A stretch of DNA of 25,482 nucleotides, from positions 1 through 25,482 of the forward strand of contig CAYJAJ010000022.1 of the NCBI GenBank assembly GCA_964368495.1. Reading direction: 5' to 3'. The stretch's first letter is position 1. Every line of letters begins with the position of its first letter. The position numbers were made by a program, and so were the translations under genes. The notes beneath the pieces are model-generated. The model had not been told where the DNA came from. It did not search any database and saw only the letters and a list, made by a program, of their open reading frames with translations. Source of the DNA: CALVGQ01 sp964368495. Its GTDB lineage: Bacteria; Bacillota_I; Bacilli_A; Erysipelotrichales; Erysipelotrichaceae. Of the stretch, positions 1-7,097 are shown in pieces.

Positions 1-2
1 GC

Positions 3-31
3 TTGACAATCAATGAAATAAATATTATAGT
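3..31 (+). promoter_or_regulatory. Sigma-A-type promoter of the TSCPD-marR operon
   Basis: A perfect -35 (TTGACA, 3-8) is followed after exactly 17 bases by TATAGT (26-31), five of six matches to the -10 consensus. The expected start, near 38, lies about 55 bases before the first start codon and just ahead of a palindromic stretch that could be an operator. Confidence 0.75.
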
Positions 32-39
32 AAGCATAG

Positions 40-57
40 TTACATAAGTAAACTTAC
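40..57. promoter_or_regulatory. Candidate MarR-type operator
   Basis: The stretch alternates TTAC (40-43), GTAA (48-51) and TTAC (54-57), giving two overlapping inverted repeats (TTAC-N4-GTAA and GTAA-N2-TTAC). The octamer TTACATAA also occurs twice, 14 bases apart. It begins at the expected transcription start of an operon whose second gene is a MarR regulator, so autorepression is the natural inference. Binding is not shown by the sequence. Confidence 0.45.
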
Positions 58-91
58 ATAATTAAAATTATGAATGGAATGGAGGATTAAA

Positions 92-328
92 ATGGAATTT
101 TTGACAACAGGTGTTTGTGCACGAAAAATTAATTTTGAATTAGAAGGATCTAAAGTGAAATCAGTCAACTTCGAAGGTGGCTGTCCAGGGAATTTGATTG
201 GTATTAGCCAATTGGTTGTTGGAATGGAAACATCAGAAATCATTGAGAAGTTCAAAAATGTAAAATGTGGTGGAAAAGATACTTCATGTCCTGCACAACT
301 TGCAAAGGCGCTTGAACAAGCGATTTAA
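92..328 (+). CDS. TIGR03905-type TSCPD domain protein
   Basis: This 78-residue protein matches the short stand-alone TSCPD family (TIGR03905). It has the family's GGCPGN block (Cys31) and a C-terminal TSCP motif (Cys66). Four cysteines (9, 31, 59, 66) sit in conserved-looking contexts and could bind a metal or undergo thiol chemistry; the family has no firmly established function, although a related domain occurs at the end of some ribonucleotide reductases. The start is set at 92, not at an upstream ATG at 74, because GGAGG (81-85) is correctly spaced for 92 and would lie inside the longer version. It is 12 bases upstream of a marR gene with its own ribosome binding site, and both follow one strong promoter. 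Confidence 0.85.
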   Translation: MEFLTTGVCARKINFELEGSKVKSVNFEGGCPGNLIGISQLVVGMETSEIIEKFKNVKCGGKDTSCPAQLAKALEQAI

Positions 329-340
329 AGGAGACATGTA

Positions 341-790
341 ATGATTAATAAGTTTTCAAAGTTGATGGATGATTTATGTTATTCTTTTTCTCTTGCAGAA
401 ATCAAAATAGAAAATGAGAAGCAAGATGATTTAAGTCATAATTCAGCTTTGTACAAAAAAATCATTTGTAAGGAATCTGGTAAGCATACTATTTCTAGCA
501 TTGCAAAATTACTTGCTGTAAAAACAACTGCAGTAACACAAAAAGTAAATGAACTCGAGCAAAAAAAATACGTTGTAAGAAAACAATGTGTAGAAGATAA
601 GCGTGTTTCTTATCTTTATGGTGCGGAAAAATCTTGCCCATGCAAGGATATGTTGGTGAAAAGAGATGAATATGTTTTCGCAAAGTTACAAAAAGAATAT
701 ACACCTGAAGAAGTGTTGCGATTTTTAGAAATGCTAGAGAAAACGACTGATAGTTATTCTGAATATGATACCCAGATAGAAGAGAGATGA
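341..790 (+). CDS. MarR-family winged-helix transcriptional regulator
   Basis: This 149-residue protein has the MarR layout: an N-terminal dimerisation helix, a winged helix-turn-helix at about residues 48-95 with a recognition-helix-like segment (TTAVTQKVNELEQK), a wing containing DKR, and a C-terminal helix for dimer contact. It carries five cysteines (13, 43, 83, 99, 101); Cys83 is in the wing and Cys99-Pro-Cys101 follows directly, which suggests redox or metal sensing (inference). AAAGGAG lies 8-9 bases before the ATG. It is the last gene of the operon and is followed by a strong terminator. Its likely target is the palindromic segment at 40-57. The inducing signal cannot be read from the sequence. 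Confidence 0.8.
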   Translation: MINKFSKLMDDLCYSFSLAEIKIENEKQDDLSHNSALYKKIICKESGKHTISSIAKLLAVKTTAVTQKVNELEQKKYVVRKQCVEDKRVSYLYGAEKSCPCKDMLVKRDEYVFAKLQKEYTPEEVLRFLEMLEKTTDSYSEYDTQIEER

Positions 791-852
791 GACCATTGAT
801 TTAGTCATGATGAGTGGTATTATAAAGTGTATTTTCAAATGTATACAAAAAT

Positions 853-880
853 AAAAAGTGCTTAGTATGAGCACTTTTTT
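853..880. terminator. Bidirectional Rho-independent terminator
   Basis: A perfect 10-bp stem (AAAAAGTGCT, 853-862, with AGCACTTTTT, 870-879) and a 7-base loop give T-runs on both strands. It sits between the convergent marR gene and the minus-strand glycosyltransferase and probably ends both transcripts. Confidence 0.85.
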
Positions 881-889
881 GATTGTTTT

Positions 890-2779
890 TTATGAGAAGT
901 TCCAGCTTGGTAACCATTTAAGCATATCGATGTAGTCATTTGTACTAGTGAAGCCACTAATTACAGGAAGAAAGAGAATAAATAAGAATATACAACAAAG
1001 GACGTAAATATTGACGTATCTTTTAAGTCTTGGATAAAGTTTTTCGAGTTCTTTTATCACAAACACAATAGCTAGTATTAAAAAAGGAATAGATGGATAA
1101 TAGTGATATATAAAGATACAACGACTTACTAACATCCAAGGAACAAGTTGTGAAAAATAAGCGACAATGATAAGCCATGCATTCATGCTTTTTTCTTTTA
1201 TTAAGAAATACAGACATAGTGTTATTGCAAGTACCCCTGACCACAAAATTAGGGGATTTCCCATTACCGAGATGGTCGATATGAATTCTTCATTATAGCG
1301 CTCTACATAGTACCAAACAGGGCGTATATTAACAAGCCAAGAATACCAAGGAGATTCAAAAGGGTGGGTTGACTGCAAATCAATGTGGTAATTTAGCATA
1401 TACTGTGTTTGTTCAATAACACTCATTAAATTAAACGATTGATTTCTTTCTAATACAATCCATAGATATGATCCAAAGTAAATTATTAAAGGCACAACAA
1501 CAAAGAAAAGGCAGTTCCACAATATTGTTTTCCATAAGTAAGATTTAAATACTTTGATAATATAAAGTTGGTGGGCTGTTTTTTCTTGTGCCTTTTTGGC
1601 AATTAAAAATTCTTTATAGCGTTGAAATAAGGTGGTAAAGAATAAAATAGCCAATCCAATTGCTGCATAGGCACCTGTCCACTTTGTTGCAATCGCTAAT
1701 CCCATTGTAATTCCAGATAAGGCAAGCCAGTGTAAAGTCTTTTTAAAGGAGATTTCATAGAAGCTATGACAGTAATATTTAATCATAAAATAATACATTA
1801 ATAAGATAAAGAAAACACTAAATGGCTCCAGTGTTGCAATACGTGAAGTCGTATAATGCATGAATTCTACTGCAAACAATGCAGTCCCAATACTTGCATA
1901 CCGTGATTGCTTAAATAGTTGCTTAAGTATTAAATAAAATAAAGGAAGCATTAAAATGCCAAATAAAGCGCCAGCTATTCTAAATCCCCATGGATTTGCA
2001 CCCCATAAATTAGTAAACAAAGCCATAATTGAAGTTCCCAATAAGGGGTGAACAGATTCATACATGATTTGATTTTCTGCGATTTCATAAGCATTTCTTG
2101 CATGATATATTTCATCGAAATAAGTGTTGTTCATGTATGAAAATTCAAGGGGTAAAAAGCTTTGTTCATCGATGATATTTTCAATGATGTAGGGGTTGTT
2201 TTCATTTGATTGACTATGAATAGAAACTTCTAAAAAACCACTGTTTTCAATGTTTCTAAATCCAATTTCATGAAGCACATTATTTTTACTGTTGCTTAGT
2301 ATTTTGATGTATTTATAGTTCCACAAGACAGATTCATTTAATCCCCATTGTAGATAAGAATGATCATCAATAATAGTGATCTCTTGCCATGTTAATAAAT
2401 CATTGCTTCCTAGTATATCAAAATCTGCTTCAAACTGTAAATTAGTTTCATTAAAATTACTGTCTCCTTCACCAGATATCCATAATATTGCATTGAATTG
2501 TGTATCCTTCTCTAAAGTTAAAATGATTGATTCATTACTTTCAACAGGTTGCCAATAAGTAGTCGGAAAGTTTGTAGTTCCTAAATTCCAAAGGGATACT
2601 ATTGCATATAAAACTGTAATTAGAGTACAGTAAAAAATGTCTTTTTTAATTTTTTTATGAAAGAAGTAATTCATTAAATAAAAAAAGAAATATAAAAATA
2701 TAATTGCGATTAAACATACAACAAGGATGTTTAATAATTCTTGATTGAAAAAGATATTTAAACTTACTTCATCTAACAT
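890..2779 (-). CDS. PMT-family membrane glycosyltransferase with discoidin-like insert
   Basis: This polytopic protein of 629 residues belongs to the dolichyl-phosphate-mannose:protein mannosyltransferase superfamily (GT39, GT-C fold), which moves a sugar from a lipid-phosphate carrier to an acceptor outside the membrane. The signature acidic pair is Asp222-Glu223 (YFDEIYHARNAYE), followed by HPLLG at 244-248 and about ten hydrophobic segments. Two membrane segments (about 15-38 and 47-63) precede a soluble region of about 150 residues (70-215) resembling an F5/8 type C (discoidin) carbohydrate-binding fold: WQPVESNESI at its start, then FNAILWISG, an E/D/N-rich loop, WQEI and NYKYIKI. That region separates the first helices from the catalytic pair. 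The start is set at 2779, after GGTGATAAT; the frame stays open upstream but would run into the neighbour's terminator and gene. Sugar and acceptor are unknown. Confidence 0.8.
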   Translation of the reverse strand: MLDEVSLNIFFNQELLNILVVCLIAIIFLYFFFYLMNYFFHKKIKKDIFYCTLITVLYAIVSLWNLGTTNFPTTYWQPVESNESIILTLEKDTQFNAILWISGEGDSNFNETNLQFEADFDILGSNDLLTWQEITIIDDHSYLQWGLNESVLWNYKYIKILSNSKNNVLHEIGFRNIENSGFLEVSIHSQSNENNPYIIENIIDEQSFLPLEFSYMNNTYFDEIYHARNAYEIAENQIMYESVHPLLGTSIMALFTNLWGANPWGFRIAGALFGILMLPLFYLILKQLFKQSRYASIGTALFAVEFMHYTTSRIATLEPFSVFFILLMYYFMIKYYCHSFYEISFKKTLHWLALSGITMGLAIATKWTGAYAAIGLAILFFTTLFQRYKEFLIAKKAQEKTAHQLYIIKVFKSYLWKTILWNCLFFVVVPLIIYFGSYLWIVLERNQSFNLMSVIEQTQYMLNYHIDLQSTHPFESPWYSWLVNIRPVWYYVERYNEEFISTISVMGNPLILWSGVLAITLCLYFLIKEKSMNAWLIIVAYFSQLVPWMLVSRCIFIYHYYPSIPFLILAIVFVIKELEKLYPRLKRYVNIYVLCCIFLFILFLPVISGFTSTNDYIDMLKWLPSWNFS

Positions 2780-2794
2780 ATTATCACCACGTTT

Positions 2795-2823
2795 ATTATA
2801 TCCCAAAAAGCTATAAATAGAAA
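2795..2823 (-). promoter_or_regulatory. Putative promoter of the PMT gene
   Basis: On the minus strand a perfect TATAAT (plus-strand ATTATA, 2795-2800) lies only 15 bases before the start codon. The -35 region 17 bases further upstream (TTTCTA) is poor. Because the preceding gene has its own terminator, a separate promoter is expected. The -10 and everything down to the start codon nearly duplicate the sequence before the gene at 4853. Confidence 0.45.
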
Positions 2824-2843
2824 AGAAACAGTTGTTTAAAATA

Positions 2844-2869
2844 AAAAAAGAAGATAAAAATCTTCTTTT
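2844..2869 (-). terminator. Terminator of the Ntn hydrolase gene
   Basis: A 9-bp perfect stem (2846-2854 with 2861-2869, AAAAGAAGA/TCTTCTTTT) with a 6-base loop lies 5 bases after the minus-strand stop codon and is followed on that strand by T's. It separates the hydrolase from the downstream PMT gene. Confidence 0.7.
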
Positions 2870-2873
2870 AATT

Positions 2874-3947
2874 TTATTCAAACAATGAGAAAGAGTATAC
2901 TTTATCAAATTGTCCACCAGCTACAATGTCCATTGTTAAGTCAGTGTTGTTATATACAACAGACCATTGAGTTGTAGAACCTTCATCAAGAATTGGATCA
3001 TAAGTATTTTGGCTTACAGATTGTAATACTTCCATTGCTTGATCAGCTTCCATAAGTCCATTTGATTGTTCAAGACTATCAACGATAATATCATAACGAT
3101 CATGACCCTTACCAAATCCATAGTTTTTATCACTCACTAAAAAATTAGTTAGTGCCATCGGTTTTTCAGTTTCACCTTTTTGTATAACATCAATTTCGTT
3201 ATCGATGTACTCTATGATTGCACTGTCTCCGCTTGAATCAGCAATTTGAAAGTGATAGGTTACTCCTGAAGAAGAATGCATATTCATTGTTTCAAATAAG
3301 GTAATCGCTTCTTCAACATTAGCTGCTTTGTCTAATACATAACGTATTGCAGACGTGGTTGTCATATCTAAGTCATTTCCAGTTTGTTTAGTAGGCTCAT
3401 CTTTGATAAGCAATACACCGATAGATAAACCTTTTTCATTTAATCCATCCATTAACACATAAGGTGCTGCAAGTGTCATGACACTATTTAAAAGATTGGT
3501 TGGCATATTGTCTTCAGTATAGCCAAGAACAGACATGTTTGATATAGAAATAGATGCATATCCATTTTCAGGGTTTGTTCTGACAATCATACTAGGTACA
3601 TAACTTAAATCATAATTTCTCGCAAATAACCAGTCACCTTCGGCATTTTGCACTTGAAATGTTGAACATCCAAAATCAGGGATATCAAATTCTACAGGCA
3701 ATCCTTTAAGTACTTTTTTGATTACAAATTCAGCAATTTCAGGATCACTTGAAACGCCACCTTGTTCAATTAATTCATCAAGACCATAGTCAGTAGTATA
3801 ATCCATTACATACATTCCATAATCATCTACTTTTTCAATAGACATTAAAGTTGCGATATCTTGTCTAAACAAAAAAGCGAATCCCAATACTATGACAATA
3901 ATAGCTGTAATTAAAGTTAATAGTATTTTTTTTAATAATTTATTCAT
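2874..3947 (-). CDS. Membrane-anchored choloylglycine-hydrolase-like (linear amide C-N) Ntn hydrolase
   Basis: This 357-residue protein belongs to the linear amide C-N hydrolase/choloylglycine hydrolase family, which cleaves non-peptide amide bonds such as those of conjugated bile acids, penicillin V or N-acyl amino acids. The nucleophile is Cys94 in DFGCSTF, with Arg110, Asn111 and Asp113 in ARNYD. Cys-to-Arg (+16) and Cys-to-Asp (+19) spacings equal those of bile salt hydrolases (Cys2, Arg18, Asp21). Unlike those enzymes, 93 residues precede the cysteine, starting with a basic N-terminus and a hydrophobic segment at 8-27, so the protein should be exported and anchored, and the cysteine freed by cleavage before residue 94 (inference). 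AAGGAGA is well placed before the ATG. Substrate is unknown; bile-salt activity should not be assumed. Confidence 0.8.
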   Translation of the reverse strand: MNKLLKKILLTLITAIIVIVLGFAFLFRQDIATLMSIEKVDDYGMYVMDYTTDYGLDELIEQGGVSSDPEIAEFVIKKVLKGLPVEFDIPDFGCSTFQVQNAEGDWLFARNYDLSYVPSMIVRTNPENGYASISISNMSVLGYTEDNMPTNLLNSVMTLAAPYVLMDGLNEKGLSIGVLLIKDEPTKQTGNDLDMTTTSAIRYVLDKAANVEEAITLFETMNMHSSSGVTYHFQIADSSGDSAIIEYIDNEIDVIQKGETEKPMALTNFLVSDKNYGFGKGHDRYDIIVDSLEQSNGLMEADQAMEVLQSVSQNTYDPILDEGSTTQWSVVYNNTDLTMDIVAGGQFDKVYSFSLFE

Positions 3948-4032
3948 ATAATCTCCTTATTTGTTTTGATTATCAAAACAAAAGTAATAATAGCACTGCA
4001 ATAAAATTGTGTCAATAAAGGATTAAGTAAAT

Positions 4033-4058
4033 AAAAACACATGATGACCATGTGCTTT
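4033..4058 (-). terminator. Terminator of the anchored extracellular protein gene
   Basis: CACATG (4038-4043) pairs with CATGTG (4049-4054) around a 5-base loop. Flanking A/T runs extend the stem and leave a T-rich tail on the minus strand, 7-10 bases after the stop codon at 4065. Confidence 0.65.
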
Positions 4059-4064
4059 TATATT

Positions 4065-4853
4065 TTAATCGGATGTTTTAACTAAGACCATCCTATCATC
4101 CACTGTGCTATCATTTCCGTTATATGCAACAATCCAAACACCATGATCAATTTCAGCGCTTGCTACACGATCGTATGTATACTCTGATACGTCGCTAGTG
4201 CTGCTTTCGTCTTTGTAACGTGTATCATCAATCGTTACGATAATGTTGTTTTGTGAAGTGTACTGCAAATCAATAATTTGAATTGAATTTTCACTAGCCA
4301 CGTTGATAATTCTTAGATAGTCTAAAATTCCATTGTTTTGATTAACTAAGAAATTATCGTATAAATGAATATTGATCACTTCATCATTTGTGATTATCAT
4401 ATTATTTTGACTTGATAATTCTTCTATATTAATCGAAGTTATTTCATCAGAGTTACCAAAAGGATATTTAACTTCCATGTCTGTAGTCCATCCCTCACAT
4501 GGATTGCCTTTTTGATAATTGTAGATAATGGTATTTACTAGAAAACTTGATTGAATTGAAACATCATTAATTGCATAGTCTTGTGATTCATCATAATAAT
4601 AGGTTACGAGTTTACATGTAACAGGTTCATAAGTCGCTAAGGCATTTTTTATATCTTTTTGTAATGCATAATGACTACGTAGACTCATAAAAAAAGCGTT
4701 GTTGTTTTCATCCTTTTGATAATTTGATAAAACTGGTGTTACAAAAGTATAGCCACTATCAGTGACTTGACTAACTGTTGTTGTTAACGGCATTAAATAC
4801 AATGCAACTAAAGCTATAATTAATACTATCATTCCATAAATAATTCTTTTCAT
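4065..4853 (-). CDS. Anchored extracellular protein of unknown function
   Basis: I do not recognise a family for these 262 residues. The N-terminus has two basic residues, then one hydrophobic segment (about 4-22), with no lipobox cysteine; this fits a signal anchor or signal peptide. The rest is hydrophilic, rich in Asn, Asp, Ser, Thr and Tyr with alternating beta-type patterns, as in many extracellular domains. Two cysteines (80 and 119) could form a disulfide. It has its own promoter and terminator, so it is probably transcribed alone, and it sits between an anchored amidase and a Spo0A-domain gene. Its leader, GGTGATAAT just before ATG, is almost the same as that of the PMT gene 2 kb away, hinting at joint control. 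Confidence 0.6.
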   Translation of the reverse strand: MKRIIYGMIVLIIALVALYLMPLTTTVSQVTDSGYTFVTPVLSNYQKDENNNAFFMSLRSHYALQKDIKNALATYEPVTCKLVTYYYDESQDYAINDVSIQSSFLVNTIIYNYQKGNPCEGWTTDMEVKYPFGNSDEITSINIEELSSQNNMIITNDEVINIHLYDNFLVNQNNGILDYLRIINVASENSIQIIDLQYTSQNNIIVTIDDTRYKDESSTSDVSEYTYDRVASAEIDHGVWIVAYNGNDSTVDDRMVLVKTSD

Positions 4854-4868
4854 ATTATCACCAAAATT

Positions 4869-4897
4869 ATTATACCAAAACTTGAACCTAATGATAA
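4869..4897 (-). promoter_or_regulatory. Promoter of the anchored extracellular protein gene
   Basis: On the minus strand TTATCA (plus 4892-4897) and a perfect TATAAT (plus 4869-4874) are separated by 17 bases. The -10 ends only 15 bases before the ATG, so the mRNA leader should be about 8-10 bases, just enough for GGTGAT. Confidence 0.6.
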
Positions 4898-4913
4898 GAA
4901 CTATTAATAAAAT

Positions 4914-5303
4914 TTAGCTGATTTGATGAAACCAATAACTATTTTGAACAAAGTTTGTATTTGAAATTGAACTGCAGAGCAAAGAGTAATAAATAAAAGA
5001 TAAAAATTGAATATTAGTAGGTTTTCCTTTATCCTTATGCACAATATCTTTAAAAAGATGATTGTTAAATTCCATATCTCCATTTAGCCATGCAGATTCA
5101 ATTGAAATGCGAATACATCTTTCGACACTTGAAACAGAAACATTGTAGTGATTAGCGATAATTGGGTACAAATACTTGTTGAGATTTTTGAGGTAACTAG
5201 GGTTGTCTGACAAAATTAATATCGCACAACAAATGTAGCGATATCCATTGTGGTGCATTGAGAATCCAATTTTGTTTAATAACTGTTCACATTCTTTAAT
5301 CAT
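4914..5303 (-). CDS. Stand-alone Spo0A C-terminal DNA-binding domain protein
   Basis: The 129 residues align with the Spo0A C-terminal effector domain (PF08769). LYPIIANHYN corresponds to Spo0A's LYPDIA helix, SSVERCIRISIESAW is the recognition helix region (Spo0A: SRVERAIRHAIEVAW), and KGKPTNIQFL matches the KPTN motif. No receiver domain precedes it: the ORF begins about 40 residues before the HTH with AAGGAGTGG correctly placed before the ATG. It therefore cannot be switched by phosphorelay as true Spo0A is. A weak promoter with TATAAT (plus 5329-5334) lies upstream. It may bind Spo0A-box-like DNA or act on its neighbours (inference). It is not expected to be the master sporulation regulator. 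Confidence 0.8.
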   Translation of the reverse strand: MIKECEQLLNKIGFSMHHNGYRYICCAILILSDNPSYLKNLNKYLYPIIANHYNVSVSSVERCIRISIESAWLNGDMEFNNHLFKDIVHKDKGKPTNIQFLSFIYYSLLCSSISNTNFVQNSYWFHQIS

Positions 5304-5525
5304 AATTCCACTCCTTAAATTTAGTTTGATTATAGAAAATTGATCTTTAACAAAATAGAAGAAATATGTAGTAATAAACCTCTTGTATTTAAATGGGAAT
5401 TATGCTTGCATTAGAAAAGTGATAGATTAGTAGTTGCGATTTATTATTTTATCTAATTTTAGTTAGATTTAGGATTAAAATATGATAAAATTAAAAAGAA
5501 TAAAAAATAAGATGAGGAAACTATA

Positions 5526-6434
5526 ATGAAAGTTATCATATTAGGTTGTGGATATCTTGGATATAATTTGAGTGAAGAACTAAAACCATACGTTGATGAT
5601 TTATTATGTATTGGAATGCATAGCCCCTACAGTGCAATGATGTACAAACATTATCAAAATATTGATGTTTTTGATAATGAACAATTAAATAAGATTGATT
5701 TTACAGATGCAGTTGTGCTGGACTGTTTAGCGAACATTGATAACCATGCTAAAGATAATGATGAAGAATCATTAATATGTGAGCTTGAAGAGAAGTATAG
5801 AACATTGTTAAATAAACTTCGTGAAAAGAAAGCATTAAAGTATGTTTTTATCTCTTCTGGTGCATTGTATGGTTGTACTGAAGAGCCTGCCACAGAAATG
5901 GACTCAGTTTCACCTGTAAATTTTTATGGTAGAAGTAAGCTGCGTTTAGAGAAATGTATTCAAGAAGGACCACTTGACTTCTTAATTCTTCGATTAGCTA
6001 GTCCTTATGGAGGATTTAGAATGACAGATAATAGACAAGGAGTAATTCCTATACTAATTGAAAGTGCATTTAACAATACTCCGTTTGAAATGTTGAAAAG
6101 CGAAAATACAATTAGAGATTATTTGCATATCACTGATTTTGCAAAGGCTGTTAATTTATTGATTGAAAATGAAGTATCCAATGAAATACTGAATGTAGGC
6201 AGTGGAACTGGATATAGTTTAAAGTCGATTATTGAAATTGTTGAACGCACTACTGGTGAAGCAATTGAATTGTATCATGTAGATTGTGAAGTAGATTTAG
6301 TAGATTGTGTTAATCTATGCATTGATAAATTAAGAAATAGAACAGGATTTGAATGTGAAGTGACAATCACTGCAGGAATTTATAGAGAAGTGATTCGAAT
6401 ATATAATGATAAAAAAAGAACGAAAGAAAAGTAG
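5526..6434 (+). CDS. NAD-dependent epimerase/dehydratase (extended SDR)
   Basis: This 302-residue protein is a short-chain dehydrogenase of the extended, nucleotide-sugar type. The dinucleotide-binding motif GCGYLG is at 7-12, the active-site serine is likely in FISSGALYG, the catalytic pair is Tyr134-x3-Lys138 (YGRSK), and RLASPYG follows. The C-terminal part (REYLH-like RDYLHITDFAKA, then LNVGSG) is typical of enzymes acting on UDP- or dTDP-sugars, with length normal for the family. It could supply activated sugar for surface glycans, but no sugar operon surrounds it and the nearby PMT gene is on the other strand. AGGA lies about 9 bases before the ATG, and a terminator follows directly. 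Confidence 0.8.
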   Translation: MKVIILGCGYLGYNLSEELKPYVDDLLCIGMHSPYSAMMYKHYQNIDVFDNEQLNKIDFTDAVVLDCLANIDNHAKDNDEESLICELEEKYRTLLNKLREKKALKYVFISSGALYGCTEEPATEMDSVSPVNFYGRSKLRLEKCIQEGPLDFLILRLASPYGGFRMTDNRQGVIPILIESAFNNTPFEMLKSENTIRDYLHITDFAKAVNLLIENEVSNEILNVGSGTGYSLKSIIEIVERTTGEAIELYHVDCEVDLVDCVNLCIDKLRNRTGFECEVTITAGIYREVIRIYNDKKRTKEK

Positions 6435-6440
6435 AAAAAT

Positions 6441-6479
6441 TCCACAGCTGTAGCTTAAAAAGTGAATGTGGATTTTTTT
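6441..6479 (+). terminator. Probable terminator after the epimerase gene
   Basis: TCCACA (6441-6446) pairs with TGTGGA (6467-6472) across a 20-base loop, and seven T's follow. An A-run before the stem can pair with the T-run in the reverse sense. Confidence 0.6.
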
Positions 6480-6722
6480 ATGAAAATAGTTGAGTTAATT
6501 TATATTTGGTTTAGAACTATTTACACCATATTAATACTTCTCATAACAACCTATAAAGTACCGCGAAAAGCCCAATATAACGTGGTTTAAAGGGAAAGAG
6601 TGAGTTGTAGAGTAAATTACTTGTTATATAATTTTATAACTTTTTGTAAGTGTTTGATTGGAAAATTCAAGGGAACAAAAGACTCGTAAACGGCAAATAG
6701 TACTGTTTCGATGTGATAATTA
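6480..6722. other. Gene-free stretch at the left side of the accessory island
   Basis: No intact gene is visible. From 6650 one frame reads VFDWKIQGNKRLVNGK, then a TAG at 6698-6700, then YCFDVIIIAKQPHSYLV and a stop, which looks like the decayed remains of a small protein; it has no start signal. CATAACAAC-CTATA at 6542-6555 resembles a sequence at the right side of the island. Confidence 0.4.
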
Positions 6723-7094
6723 TTGCCAAACAACCGCATTCGTATCTTGTATAAAAATTCAATAAATAACCCTTTTAAGAGAGTTGGTTTAAAAATAACA
6801 AACACTCTTTTTTTACGACCAAAAATCGAAAGGAGGAACAAAATCGAACACAGTGCATTGTTCCGTTCATTATCTCCTAATGAGATTTACGAACGAAAAT
6901 TAATCAAAGAACAATTACACGCCGCTATCGCCACATTATCCGATAAACAAGCAAAACGTATTTATGCACATTACTTTTTAGATATGACAAAGGTTGATAT
7001 TGCTAAGGCAGAGGGTGCATCACCAAGTATCGTAAAGGATGCAATAGGTCGAGGACTACGCAATTTAGAGAAGTATAAGAAAAATAATATCTAA
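6723..7094 (+). CDS. Sigma-70 region 4-like HTH protein of conjugative elements, uncertain 5' end
   Basis: The segment from about residue 34 on (PKIERRNKIEHSALFRSLSP, then IYERKLIKEQL, LSDKQAKRIYAHYF and IAKAEGASPSIVKDAIGRGL) is a typical sigma-factor-like HTH protein of Gram-positive conjugative and mobilisable elements. The last block is a region-4 helix-turn-helix that normally recognises a -35 element. The N-terminus is doubtful: the only in-frame start is a TTG at 6723 without a ribosome binding site, and AGGAGG at 6831-6836 lies inside the reading frame with no start codon after it. The gene is probably a 5'-altered or truncated relic, in keeping with the decayed sequence on both sides. 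A complete divergent copy cannot be excluded. Confidence 0.55.
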   Translation: MPNNRIRILYKNSINNPFKRVGLKITNTLFLRPKIERRNKIEHSALFRSLSPNEIYERKLIKEQLHAAIATLSDKQAKRIYAHYFLDMTKVDIAKAEGASPSIVKDAIGRGLRNLEKYKKNNI

Positions 7095-7097
7095 GTT

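Noticed and set aside
74..91. Upstream ATG for the TSCPD protein
   Set aside because: The only good ribosome binding site (81-85) lies within that extension and fits the ATG at 92.
2780..2917. N-terminal extension of the PMT protein by 46 residues
   Set aside because: The frame is open up to 2917, but the extension would cross the terminator of the neighbouring gene and overlap its coding end. The start at 2779 has GGTGAT and a -10 box immediately upstream.
2874..3947. Naming the Ntn hydrolase a bile salt hydrolase (bsh)
   Set aside because: Core residues match, but the anchored, embedded-cysteine architecture differs from cytosolic bile salt hydrolases, and the family includes acylases with other substrates.
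6623..6640. Palindrome GTTATA...TATAAC
   Set aside because: Six-base A/T-rich arms of this kind are expected by chance in DNA of this composition, and no gene starts nearby.
6617..6841. Minus-strand 74-residue ORF before the sigma-like gene
   Set aside because: Basic, hydrophobic, low-information sequence in AT-rich DNA; its apparent Shine-Dalgarno would be inside the plus-strand sigma-like frame, and no family is recognised.
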